Below, piece after piece: positions 7,827 to 14,854 of a stretch of DNA of 21,451 bases. The position numbers and the translations under genes were made by a program. The stretch is taken from the NCBI GenBank assembly GCA_945900935.1, contig CAMDKT010000021.1, positions 1-21,451 of the forward strand. Reading direction: 5' to 3'. Under the pieces are notes generated by a model that had not been told where the DNA came from, did no database searches, and was given only the letters and a program-made list of their open reading frames with translations. The DNA comes from Candidatus Sulfopaludibacter sp. SbA3 (GTDB taxonomy: Bacteria; Acidobacteriota; Terriglobia; Bryobacterales; Bryobacteraceae). Position 1 is the stretch's first letter, and the number at the start of each line of letters is the position of its first letter.

Positions 7827-9163
7827 TTCGTCTTCCCTTCAGGCGGATAGTCCGCGTTCTCGGTGCGCGCCGCGTTTAACAGCGTTGTCAACCGCGCCGT
7901 CAGCTCCGGATGCTGATCAGCGATATTGCTTTTCTCACCCACGTCGGCCGTCAGATCGTAGAGTTCCAACGGTGCCCGCAACCCGTGGCGCACGCCCTTC
8001 CACTGCCCGTCGCGAATGGCTTGATGAAACCCCTTCTGGTGCGATTCCCAGTAGAGATACTCACGCTTCGGCACTCCCGGCTTGCCCAGCAGAACCGGCA
8101 GCACCGACACGCCATCGATCCCCGCCGGTGTCTTCGCCCGGGCCAGTTCGGCGGCTGTCGGCAGCAGATCCCAGAAGGCCCATGGATAATCGCTGACACT
8201 CCCTGGCGCGATCCGCTCCGGCCAACGGGCGATCATCGGCACCCGCAGGCCGCCCTCATACACTTCGCCTTTCGCACCGCGAAACGGGCCCGTGCCGTTG
8301 AACAGAGGCAAGCCCGATTTGTGTCCGGCGCCGTTGTCACTGGTGAAGACCACCAGCGTATACATCGCCAATCGCAGACGGCTTAAAAGCTCCAACACCT
8401 GCCCGATGCCGCGATCCATGTGAGTCACCATCGCGGCGTAGTTCTTGTCGATTTCGGACCACGGCTTGTCTTTGTAAACGCCTTGCGAAGGCACTTGCAA
8501 ATCGGCGTGCGGCGCAGTGTAAGTCAGATAGAGGAAAAACGGATTCCAGCGGTTGACGCGAATGAAGCGCAGCGCTTCGCGGGTGAACAGATCCGTAGTG
8601 TATTCCCCCTTCGCGCCATTCTGATTGCCCGGGATCGGCTCCTTCTTTTCATTGCGCCAAAGGTGATCGGTATAGTAATCGACGGCGTGATCCTGGTTCA
8701 GGAACCCGTACCAATCGGTAAAGCCCTGGCGGTTCGGAATGCCCGTGGTACCGGGCTCGCCTAGCCCCCATTTGCCCACGATGCCGGTGACATAACCGGC
8801 GTCGCGCAGCACTTCCGCCACGGTGATGTCTTCGGGCCGAAGCGGCACGCGATCGCCGTTCTGAACGGAATGATTCCAGCGAACCCGCGTATGGCCGGAG
8901 TGCTGCCCGGTCATCAGGCAACTGCGCGAGGGCGCGCACACAGCCGAGCCGGCATAGGCTGAAGTAAATCGCATGCCCTGCGTTGCCAGACGGTCAATGT
9001 GCGGGGTTTGAATCAGCTTCTGGCCGTAGCAACCGGCGTCGCCCCAACCCATATCGTCGGCCATGATCCAGACGATGTTCGGCCGCCGCGATCCTTGTAA
9101 CGCGAGCCCTTGTAACGCGAATGCCGCGGACAGCCAATGACGCCGGGAGAGTGTGGGCTTCAC
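7823..9163 (-). CDS. Exported arylsulfatase-type sulfatase
   Basis: A 446-residue type I sulfatase. The formylglycine signature is at Cys76: V-C-A-P-S-R-S, i.e. C-x-P-S-R, so activity needs a formylglycine-generating enzyme, which is not in this window. Metal-binding Asp36-Asp37 lie in I-M-A-D-D-M-G-W-G-D. The C-terminal half has F-T-S-D-N-G-A (metal site) and G-x-K-G-E-V-Y-E-G-G-L-R-V-P, all typical. A Tat-like leader, LSRRHWLSAAFAL (residues 5-17), predicts periplasmic or extracellular work on sulfate esters of polysaccharides or aromatics. The start codon is GTG, 12 bp after the MATE stop, with no evident Shine-Dalgarno, suggesting coupling to MATE translation. An in-frame 15-bp tandem repeat sits in the leader. 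Confidence 0.93.
   Translation of the reverse strand: MKPTLSRRHWLSAAFALQGLALQGSRRPNIVWIMADDMGWGDAGCYGQKLIQTPHIDRLATQGMRFTSAYAGSAVCAPSRSCLMTGQHSGHTRVRWNHSVQNGDRVPLRPEDITVAEVLRDAGYVTGIVGKWGLGEPGTTGIPNRQGFTDWYGFLNQDHAVDYYTDHLWRNEKKEPIPGNQNGAKGEYTTDLFTREALRFIRVNRWNPFFLYLTYTAPHADLQVPSQGVYKDKPWSEIDKNYAAMVTHMDRGIGQVLELLSRLRLAMYTLVVFTSDNGAGHKSGLPLFNGTGPFRGAKGEVYEGGLRVPMIARWPERIAPGSVSDYPWAFWDLLPTAAELARAKTPAGIDGVSVLPVLLGKPGVPKREYLYWESHQKGFHQAIRDGQWKGVRHGLRAPLELYDLTADVGEKSNIADQHPELTARLTTLLNAARTENADYPPEGKTK
9093..9120. repeat. 15-bp in-frame tandem repeat in sulfatase leader
   Basis: ccttgtaacgcga occurs at 9093-9105 and again at 9108-9120, period 15. Read on the minus strand it encodes the repeated L-Q-G in A-L-Q-G-L-A-L-Q-G of the signal peptide, so it lengthens the hydrophobic region by five residues without breaking the frame. 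Confidence 0.85.
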
Positions 9164-9175
9164 CAGCCCATGGTA

Positions 9176-10561
9176 TTAAATCACCGCCTGCTTCCAACGC
9201 CCTTGCCGGAAATAGACGATGGCGAGTACGGAAACCACCACCTCCGCCACCGCCACCGCGCCGTACATCCCGCGCGGTCCGAAGCCGAGCGGCCATGCCA
9301 ACGCCCATGCGAGTGGAAGCTGCACAGCCCAATATCCGATCAAGTTGATTTTCGTGGGCGTGGCGGTGTCTCCGGCGCCGTTGAAGGCTTGCAGCATCAT
9401 CATCCCGTAGGCGTAAAGGACGTAGCAGGAGCTGATGTAGCGCAGGCAAAGCGCGCCCGCGTCAAGCACCGGCTGGCTGTCGGTGAAGACGCGGAGAATC
9501 CTTTCCGGTGCCAGCATGAACGCTAGCGAAAGCGCGGTCATAAAAATGCAGTTGTAGAAACCCGCGCGCCAGACGGCGGCCTCGGCGCGCTCCGGTTTGC
9601 CAGCGCCCAGGTTCTGCCCCACCAGCGTCGCGGCGGCGTTCGAAAGGCCCCACGACGGCATGATGCTGAACATAATGACGCGAATGCCAATGGTGTATCC
9701 GGCCAGAACAGTGGGGCCGAATGTGGCCGCGATCCGGACCAGCGCGGTCCAACTCGCCAGGGCGATGAAGATCTGCAACATGCCGTTCAGCGCCGGGCGC
9801 AGAATGTGCCGCAACAACTCCGGATTCGGCTTCCAATCGGCGGCGCGAATGTGGATCCGGCCAGCGCCGCTATGCAATAGCCAGATCTGGTACACCACGC
9901 CGGACCCGCGGCCAATCACGGTTCCAACCGCGGATCCGGCTATTCCCATTTCGGGGAACGGCCCAAGGCCGAATATCAGGCAGGGGTTCAGTACGATGTT
10001 GATGATGTTGGCGAACCAAAGCACGCGCATGGCGATGACGGCATCGCCCGCGCCGCGAAAGATCGCGTTCAACAGAAACAGCATCATCAGCGTCCCGCAC
10101 CCGCCCAGCACGATCCGCGCGAACGTTACGTTGCGCAGAATGCCCGGTGTCGCGCCCATCAACCCCAATAACTCCGGCGCGAAGACGAATCCGAGCAAGC
10201 CGATCAACGCCGACGACGCCGCGCCGATCAGCACGGACTGGGCCGCGCCGCGCGCCGCTTCTTCCGGGTTCTTTTCACCGATCCGCCGCGCGACGAACGC
10301 CGTCGTTGAAAAGCTCAAACCCAGCGCCACCGCGATCACCAGCACGACGATCGACTCGGTGAGCGCCACCGTCGCCATCGCGTCTACTCCCAGTTTGGAG
10401 ACGAAGAAAATATCCACGACGGCGAACAGCGACTCCATCGCCGTTTCCAGAATCATCGGAATCGCCAGCAAAAGCAGCGCGCGGTCCAGGTTTCCGGCGG
10501 TGTAGTCCACCGCGCCGCCGCGAAGGGAGTCCCGGAATGTTCGCCACCAGCGATTTTCCAT
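9176..10561 (-). CDS. MATE-family efflux transporter
   Basis: A 461-residue inner-membrane protein with about twelve hydrophobic segments in two similar halves. The N-terminal segment L-A-I-P-M-I-L-E-T-A-M-E-S-L-F-A-V-V-D is the classic MATE opening helix, and V-G-Q-N-L-G-A-G-K-P-E-R-A-E in the middle is the second-half signature. Members export drugs or metabolites in exchange for Na+ or H+; the substrate is not deducible. It is the first gene of a minus-strand operon with the sulfatase (12 bp gap) and nitrilase. There is no Shine-Dalgarno, but a TACAAT hexamer lies 5 nt before the ATG, consistent with a leaderless transcript. Confidence 0.93.
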   Translation of the reverse strand: MENRWWRTFRDSLRGGAVDYTAGNLDRALLLLAIPMILETAMESLFAVVDIFFVSKLGVDAMATVALTESIVVLVIAVALGLSFSTTAFVARRIGEKNPEEAARGAAQSVLIGAASSALIGLLGFVFAPELLGLMGATPGILRNVTFARIVLGGCGTLMMLFLLNAIFRGAGDAVIAMRVLWFANIINIVLNPCLIFGLGPFPEMGIAGSAVGTVIGRGSGVVYQIWLLHSGAGRIHIRAADWKPNPELLRHILRPALNGMLQIFIALASWTALVRIAATFGPTVLAGYTIGIRVIMFSIMPSWGLSNAAATLVGQNLGAGKPERAEAAVWRAGFYNCIFMTALSLAFMLAPERILRVFTDSQPVLDAGALCLRYISSCYVLYAYGMMMLQAFNGAGDTATPTKINLIGYWAVQLPLAWALAWPLGFGPRGMYGAVAVAEVVVSVLAIVYFRQGRWKQAVI

Positions 10562-10566
10562 GTTCT

Positions 10567-10572
10567 ATTGTA
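10567..10572 (-). promoter_or_regulatory. -10 box of MATE operon, leaderless start
   Basis: TACAAT on the minus strand, followed by five bases (agaac) and the ATG at 10561. A -10 box normally fires 6-8 nt downstream, which would place the transcript start at or next to the A of ATG. No convincing -35 is seen. Confidence 0.5.
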
Positions 10573-10620
10573 GGCAGGGTCTCGTGTCCCGAAGCACAGA
10601 AACCCGTTCCGGAAGCCGCC

Positions 10621-10629
10621 TGTTATGAT
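10621..10629 (+). promoter_or_regulatory. Extended -10 promoter of the deoxyribosyltransferase-like gene
   Basis: TGTTATGAT fits TGnTATAAT with one mismatch. Transcription would begin near 10636, leaving a leader of about ten nt that still contains GAGGG at 10638-10642 before the ATG at 10647. It faces away from the MATE promoter 50 bp to the left. Confidence 0.5.
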
Positions 10630-10646
10630 AATTGGGCGAGGGCGAT

Positions 10647-11600
10647 ATGGCGAATAATGGAACGACGATAACTCCGCTTGGTCCCGAAAAAACGCTCCGG
10701 TGGGCACCGATATCCGGATTGTGGCAGTTTGCCGATTCGTCCGCAACGTACTTGGGGCCTGCCTCGGCGGAGGGTGTCCCAGTCTACGGGATTGCGTTGA
10801 CGAATCGAAACCTGACGGACGGGTCTGTTCGAGTCAACATAAAGCTGTCAAAGGTTGACCTTGAAGGCCACATTTCCGCGGGCATTGTCCTTGGCTTTCA
10901 ATCCGAACGGTCCCGCTATGTGGTCGTGACGCTAGGCGGTTACGGAAGGGCTTACTCGATTGCGGAATTCGTCCCTGGGGTCGCCTGGCAGGGTATTGAG
11001 AACGTCGGCTCCGCGAGAAACCTCGAACCGGGCAAGGAGTATGAAATCGAGATCCGCCAAACCGGTCAAGAGATCCGAATGGGCGTCGATGGTGTCGACG
11101 TGATCGAAAGGATTCTCGCGCAGCCATTGGCCGGAAGTCAGTTGGGACTCTTCGCTTGGGGCAAGGAACGGGTTGATTTCAGTCAGCTTATAGTCGAGTC
11201 GGCCAAGCCCAAAGTCTTCGTTGCCATGCAGTTCGGCCAGCCTTACGATACCCTCTACAAGGAAGTGATCTATCCAAAAGCGAACAGTCTTGGCTTGAAC
11301 GTCATCCGCATCGACGAGGTCGCCGGTCCCGGGGTAATCTTTGAAGATATCAAGCGTCAAATCGCCGAAGCCAGAATAGTAATCGCTGAGATTACCGCGC
11401 CCAATCAAAACGTTTACTATGAGTTGGGCTATGCTCATGCCCTCAACAAGCCGACGATTCTGCTCGCTCAGCGAGGAAAAGAACTGCCTTTAGACATTCA
11501 TAGCTACCGGGTCATTTTTTACGACGACTCGATCGGCGGGAAGCCTGCGCTGGAACAGCATCTCCAGAAGCACCTCGAGGCCATTCTCAGGGATTCGTGA
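10647..11600 (+). CDS. Beta-sandwich domain fused to nucleoside deoxyribosyltransferase/TIR-like domain
   Basis: A 317-residue protein with two parts. Residues about 15-185 alternate short beta-like strands (G-I-V-L-G-F-Q, R-Y-V-V-V-T-L-G-G, L-G-L-F-A-W-G), resembling concanavalin/laminin-G-like sandwich domains. Residues 188-315 are a nucleoside-2-deoxyribosyltransferase-like or TIR-like Rossmann domain: K-V-F-V-A-M-Q-F-G, I-A-E-I-T-A-P-N-Q-N-V-Y-Y-E-L-G-Y-A-H-A-L (Glu259 equivalent to the usual catalytic or NAD-site Glu) and L-P-L-D-I. Such FVAMPF-type domains occur in bacterial immune and signalling proteins that bind or cleave nucleotides; its reaction here is unknown. No signal peptide or membrane segment. 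The ATG at 10647 is supported by GAGGG upstream. It is a single-gene unit between divergent MATE and the oxidoreductases. Confidence 0.72.
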   Translation: MANNGTTITPLGPEKTLRWAPISGLWQFADSSATYLGPASAEGVPVYGIALTNRNLTDGSVRVNIKLSKVDLEGHISAGIVLGFQSERSRYVVVTLGGYGRAYSIAEFVPGVAWQGIENVGSARNLEPGKEYEIEIRQTGQEIRMGVDGVDVIERILAQPLAGSQLGLFAWGKERVDFSQLIVESAKPKVFVAMQFGQPYDTLYKEVIYPKANSLGLNVIRIDEVAGPGVIFEDIKRQIAEARIVIAEITAPNQNVYYELGYAHALNKPTILLAQRGKELPLDIHSYRVIFYDDSIGGKPALEQHLQKHLEAILRDS

Positions 11601-11917
11601 GGGAGTCTCAAAGCGTTTCGAGAGCTTTGGAGACGGGGTAGGCACGCCTACAGGCCGGCAAGAAGAGCACGGATCGCGGCGAACCGCTCCGGGTGAACGC
11701 CGCCAGCGAATGGAGAAGCGATTCCGCCACTTGGCCGTATCACCGTCTGCCGCGGAGCCAGCCCCGTCGCATCGGCTTTGGATCTTCGCCGGGAGCGCGC
11801 CGTCCCAGAGAATCGAATCCAAATTAGCACGCCCTCCCCAACCGTCCCGTCAAAATAGGACATTTCTATTTGGCGTTGACACTGATTGAGGAAAAGCTGT
11901 CTTGGACAGGAGTGGGT
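11601..11917. other. Intergenic region with small inverted repeats
   Basis: No gene is recognised. An imperfect stem (11605-11614 with 11624-11634, one bulge) follows the preceding stop, but without a T-run. GTAGGC-AC-GCCTAC, a perfect 6-bp hairpin, follows at about 11638-11651. A minus-strand frame ending at 11648 has a faintly protein-like tail (F-A-G-G-V-H-P-E-R-F-A-A-I-R), possibly a gene relic; I cannot name it. An imperfect inverted repeat caaaatag/ctatttgg lies at 11851-11873. Confidence 0.5.
11897..11909. promoter_or_regulatory. Palindrome CTGTC-N3-GACAG, possible operator
   Basis: A perfect 5-bp dyad with a 3-bp centre located 11 bp upstream of the TATAAT box of the first Gfo/Idh/MocA gene, covering its -35 region. 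The position is what a repressor or activator site would need; no protein can be assigned. Confidence 0.35.
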
Positions 11918-11926
11918 TGATATAAT
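11918..11926 (+). promoter_or_regulatory. Perfect extended -10 promoter, leaderless start
   Basis: TGATATAAT matches the extended -10 consensus TGnTATAAT exactly. The ATG begins eight nt after the last T, at 11934, so the predicted transcript start coincides with the start codon. No good -35 is present, as expected for extended -10 promoters. The nearest Shine-Dalgarno-like AGGAG is about 20 nt upstream and would not be transcribed. Confidence 0.7.
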
Positions 11927-11933
11927 CTCACCC

Positions 11934-13133
11934 ATGTCGACTATTGCCCTAACGCGCCGGCGCGCGATCCAAGCAGGCGCGGCCATGACGGCGGCCAGTT
12001 ATTCCCGTGTGATGGGCGCGAATGAACGCGTGCAACTCGGCCTCATCGGCTGCGGCGGCCGCGGCACCGGCGTTATGGGCACGTTCATGAACACCAATCA
12101 AGTGGATGTGACCGCCGTCTGCGATATCTATGGCGAGCGCATTGACCGCGCGCAGCAAAAGGCCACCAAGGCCCAGGGCTTCACCGATCATCGAAAACTC
12201 TTGGCGTTGAAGAATGTCGACGCGGTTCTCATCGCCACGCCCGACCACTGGCACACCGGCTGCGCCATCGACGCGCTGAACGCCGGCAAAGACGTCTACG
12301 TGGAGAAGCCTCTCACGCTGACCATCGAAGAGGGCCCGCACATCGTGAAGGCCGCCCGCGTGAACAATCGCATCTGCCAGGTCGGCATGCAGCAGCGCTC
12401 GGGGCAAATTTATCTGCAAGCCAAGCGTGAGTATTTCGACACCGGCAAACTGGGCAAGATCACATTGGCCCGCACTTGGTGGCACGGCAACGGCGCGCAC
12501 CTGCAAAAGGCTCCGGAACGCTTGGCGCAACAGCCGTCGAATCTGGATTGGGCGCGCTTTCTGGGGCCCGTGAAATGGCGCGATTGGGATCCCCAGCGGT
12601 TCTGGAATTTCCGCGCGTTTCTGGAATTCGGCGGCGGCCAGGTCACCGATCTGTTCACGCATTGGATCGACGTAGTCCACATGTTCATGGGTCAGGACAA
12701 TCCGATTTCAGCCTCCGCCGCCGGCGGCATCCTGCACTACAAAGACGGCCGCACGGCGCCCGATACCATCAACGTTTTGCTCGAATATCCGAATGACTGG
12801 ACGGCGACATTTGAAGCCACGCTGGCGCCCGGAATCAAGGGCGCGGCGGTGGAGATGTGCGGCACGCTGGGCAAGCTGCTCATCACGCGCGGGCAGTTCG
12901 AATTCCAGTCGATCGAAAAAGGCGCGCCGCCGGTCATCGTGAAGTCGCCCCGCGACCAAACGATTGATCACGTCGAGAATTTTCTCGACTGCTGCCGCTC
13001 CCGCAAACTGCCGAATGGCGATGTCTACATCGGCCACCGTTCCGCGGCCGCGTCGCACTTGGGCAACATCGCCTACGTGCAGCGCCGCCGCCTCCGCTAT
13101 AACCCCGACCGTGAGGAGATTCTACCCCTATGA
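11934..13133 (+). CDS. Tat-exported Gfo/Idh/MocA oxidoreductase (copy 1)
   Basis: A 399-residue NAD(P)-dependent oxidoreductase of the Gfo/Idh/MocA family, acting on sugars, inositols or related polyols. The Tat-type leader L-T-R-R-R-A-I-Q-A-G-A-A is at residues 6-17. The Rossmann motif GLIGCGGRG follows, then A-T-P-D-H-W-H and the catalytic-site V-E-K-P-L motif. The C-terminal alpha/beta domain has G-G-G-Q-V-T-D-L-F-T-H-W-I-D with the conserved His. Exported members usually keep their cofactor tightly bound, as in glucose-fructose oxidoreductase. The protein is about four-fifths identical by eye to the next gene and shares its C-terminus DREEILPL. Its stop overlaps the next ATG by 4 bp. ATG at 11934 is set by the promoter geometry; there is no nearby Shine-Dalgarno. 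Confidence 0.93.
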   Translation: MSTIALTRRRAIQAGAAMTAASYSRVMGANERVQLGLIGCGGRGTGVMGTFMNTNQVDVTAVCDIYGERIDRAQQKATKAQGFTDHRKLLALKNVDAVLIATPDHWHTGCAIDALNAGKDVYVEKPLTLTIEEGPHIVKAARVNNRICQVGMQQRSGQIYLQAKREYFDTGKLGKITLARTWWHGNGAHLQKAPERLAQQPSNLDWARFLGPVKWRDWDPQRFWNFRAFLEFGGGQVTDLFTHWIDVVHMFMGQDNPISASAAGGILHYKDGRTAPDTINVLLEYPNDWTATFEATLAPGIKGAAVEMCGTLGKLLITRGQFEFQSIEKGAPPVIVKSPRDQTIDHVENFLDCCRSRKLPNGDVYIGHRSAAASHLGNIAYVQRRRLRYNPDREEILPL

Positions 13134-14314
13134 ACCGCCGTTCTCTGATCCGTGGCACCGCCGCCATGTCCGCCGCCAGCTACATGCGCGTGCTGGGCGC
13201 CAATGACCGCGTGCAACTCGGCCTCATCGGCTGCGGCGACCGCGGCGAGTACGTCATGACCGTGTTCCAGAACAGCAAGCAAGTGGACGTCAACGCCGTT
13301 TGCGATATCTATGGCGCGAAGATCGACAAAGTGCAGCAGAAGGCCACCACGGCCAAAGGCTTCAACGATCATCGCAAGCTGCTGGATGCGAAGAATGTCG
13401 ACGCGGTGCTGATCGCCACGCCCGACCACTGGCACTCCACGTGCGCCATCGACGCGCTGAACGCCGGTAAAGATGTGTACGTGGAAAAGCCGTTGACGCT
13501 CACCATCGACGAAGGCCCGCCCATCGTCAAAGCAGCGCGAGTCAACAACCGCATCTGTCAGGTCGGCATGCAGCAGCGCTCCGGCGAAAACTATTTGGAA
13601 GCCAAGCGCCTTTATCTCGATTCCGGCAAGCTGGGCAAGATCACCATGGCGCGCACGTGGTGGCATGGCAATACGTATCATCTGCGCAAAGCGCCCGCCG
13701 CGCTGCAAAATCGCCCGTCGAATCTGGACTGGGCCCGCTTCCTGGGCCCCGTGAAATGGCGCGACTACGATCCCCAGCAGTACTTCAACTTCCGCGCCTA
13801 TCTCGATTTCGGCGGCGGGCAAGTGACGGATTTGTTCACCCACTGGATCGACGTGGTCCACATGTTCATGGGCCAGGACAATCCCATCGCGGCCAGCGCC
13901 GCCGGCGGCGTCTACCACTACAAAGACGGCCGCACCGCGCCGGACACCATCAACGTGCTGCTCGAATATCCGAAGGAATGGGTGGCGACATTCGAAGCCA
14001 CCCTCGCCCCGGGAATCAAGGGTGCCGCAGTGGAGATGTGCGGGACGGAAGGCAAGCTCTTCATCACCCGTCAGGGCTATGAATTCACGTCCGCCGAACG
14101 GAACGCAGTACCGGTGAAAGTGCCGTACACGAAGGATCAGACCATCGACCACGTGCAGAACTTCATCGATTGCTGCCGCTCGCGCAAACGGCCAAATGCC
14201 GACGTGCAGATCGGCCACCGCTCGGCCGCCGCGTCGCATTTGGGCAACATCGCCTATGTGCAAAAACGCCGGTTGAATTACAATCCGGACCGGGAAGAAA
14301 TTCTGCCGCTGTAA
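13130..14314 (+). CDS. Tat-exported Gfo/Idh/MocA oxidoreductase (copy 2)
   Basis: A 394-residue paralogue of the preceding gene with the same layout: twin-arginine leader MNRRSLIRGTAAMSA, GLIGCGDRGE nucleotide motif, A-T-P-D-H-W-H, V-E-K-P-L and the C-terminal T-H-W-I-D-V-V-H region. Differences cluster in the N-terminal surface loop after the Rossmann motif, in the stretch H-L-R-K-A-P-A-A-L-Q and in a C-terminal loop around Y-E-F-T-S-A-E, which may change substrate or the pairing surface. The ATG overlaps the previous stop (ATGA), with AGGAG 11 nt upstream, so both are co-translated. A heteromer or sequential oxidation pair is possible, but nothing in sequence proves it. The gene is followed immediately by a foreign-looking gene fragment. 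Confidence 0.93.
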   Translation: MNRRSLIRGTAAMSAASYMRVLGANDRVQLGLIGCGDRGEYVMTVFQNSKQVDVNAVCDIYGAKIDKVQQKATTAKGFNDHRKLLDAKNVDAVLIATPDHWHSTCAIDALNAGKDVYVEKPLTLTIDEGPPIVKAARVNNRICQVGMQQRSGENYLEAKRLYLDSGKLGKITMARTWWHGNTYHLRKAPAALQNRPSNLDWARFLGPVKWRDYDPQQYFNFRAYLDFGGGQVTDLFTHWIDVVHMFMGQDNPIAASAAGGVYHYKDGRTAPDTINVLLEYPKEWVATFEATLAPGIKGAAVEMCGTEGKLFITRQGYEFTSAERNAVPVKVPYTKDQTIDHVQNFIDCCRSRKRPNADVQIGHRSAAASHLGNIAYVQKRRLNYNPDREEILPL

Positions 14315-14430
14315 GGGCTTCAAGTCGTGCCTCCGTAACCTTCTCGCGTGTAAAAAGTAAATGAATCGCGTTGCGGGCGCTGTTCGTCTCACCGTCGGCA
14401 GACCAGCAAACGCCTCGATAGCGGTGCGAT
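14315..14430 (-). pseudogene. Nucleotidyltransferase gene fragment
   Basis: On the minus strand this encodes G-E-T-N-S-A-R-N-A-I-H-L-L-F-T-R-E-K-V, nearly the same peptide as in the nucleotidyltransferase at 14803-15351 (G-E-A-N-S-G-R-N-A-I-H-L-L-F-T-G-E-K-V). At DNA level 14336-14395 matches 15114-15173 at 53 of 60 positions. The frame has no gene start and runs directly into the 3' end of the oxidoreductase gene, so it is an internal fragment of a second copy, not a functional gene. Confidence 0.7.
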
Positions 14431-14436
14431 TCCTTG

Positions 14437-14577
14437 TTACGCGACCTCATCACCAAACGTCTTCATTCCTTTTTCAAGTACCGTCTTCGGGAACTTACCG
14501 GAGCCGCATAGGATGAATGAGCCAAAGTCTTTGTACCAGTCGCCACGCGGTAGATCAGAGAATTGAATCTTCGGCAA
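14437..14577 (-). CDS. 46-residue small protein overlapping the RHH gene
   Basis: A short minus-strand gene starting with TTG at 14577, inside the 3' end of the ribbon-helix-helix gene (23-bp overlap), and ending at TAA 14437. It begins M-P-K-I-Q-F-S-D-L-P-R-G and continues D-W-Y-K-D-F-G-S-F-I-L-C-G-S-G, then F-P-K-T-V-L-E-K-G-M. From memory, small conserved hypothetical proteins of about 80-95 residues share both ends but have an extra helical segment between the L-P and D-W-Y-K parts. If so, this copy has lost its middle by an in-frame deletion. A weak GGGAAAG lies about ten nt upstream of the TTG. The function is unknown; association with an RHH protein suggests a toxin-antitoxin-like module. 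I could not check the family. Confidence 0.55.
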   Translation of the reverse strand: MPKIQFSDLPRGDWYKDFGSFILCGSGKFPKTVLEKGMKTFGDEVA

Positions 14578-14854
14578 TGGAGTCTTTCCCGAAGATTGCA
14601 CGGATCAAATCACGCCCAGCCTCATTCTTGCGTTCCGGCTGCGTTTCGTCGATGAAGGTTCGGTACGCGGACTTGAGTTGTTGCTTCGCTTCGGCTTCGG
14701 CACGGACACCCCGTTCCGCCAAGTCCACGAGTGCGCGGCTCATGGTCACATGCCGCTCCTTGGCAACTCGCCGGACATCCGCCGCCAACGATGCCGGGAT
14801 CGTTACACTTTGCCGAACAGATCTCCATGACGCAGTCCTGCCGCTCGTGGCCAT
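14555..14854 (-). CDS. Ribbon-helix-helix (CopG/Arc-like) antitoxin-type protein
   Basis: A 99-residue protein. Residues 14-45 have the RHH pattern: a beta strand S-V-T-I-P-A-S-L, helix 1 A-A-D-V-R-R-V-A-K-E-R and helix 2 M-S-R-A-L-V-D-L-A-E-R-G-V. The rest is charged and helical (A-E-A-E-A-K-Q-Q-L-K and E-R-K-N-E-A-G-R-D-L-I), which could bind a partner. RHH proteins of this size are commonly antitoxins or autoregulators binding their own promoter. The gene overlaps the nucleotidyltransferase gene upstream by 52 bp and the 46-residue gene downstream by 23 bp, so the three are packed as one transcript. The start ATG at 14854 has no strong Shine-Dalgarno; an internal start near residue 14 is possible. 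Confidence 0.65.
   Translation of the reverse strand: MATSGRTASWRSVRQSVTIPASLAADVRRVAKERHVTMSRALVDLAERGVRAEAEAKQQLKSAYRTFIDETQPERKNEAGRDLIRAIFGKDSIAEDSIL

Noticed and set aside
11605..11634. Stem-loop after the deoxyribosyltransferase-like gene as an intrinsic terminator
   Set aside because: The stem is imperfect and is followed by G-rich sequence, not a T-run.
13097..14392. A 431-codon minus-strand open frame opposite the second Gfo/Idh/MocA gene
   Set aside because: It is the antisense shadow of a clear oxidoreductase gene; its product is rich in Arg, His, Asp and Gly in the way antisense GC-rich frames are.
14163..14456. A 97-codon minus-strand open frame reading into the oxidoreductase gene
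   Set aside because: Only the part at 14315-14430 is meaningful, as a nucleotidyltransferase fragment; the rest is antisense of the oxidoreductase C-terminus.
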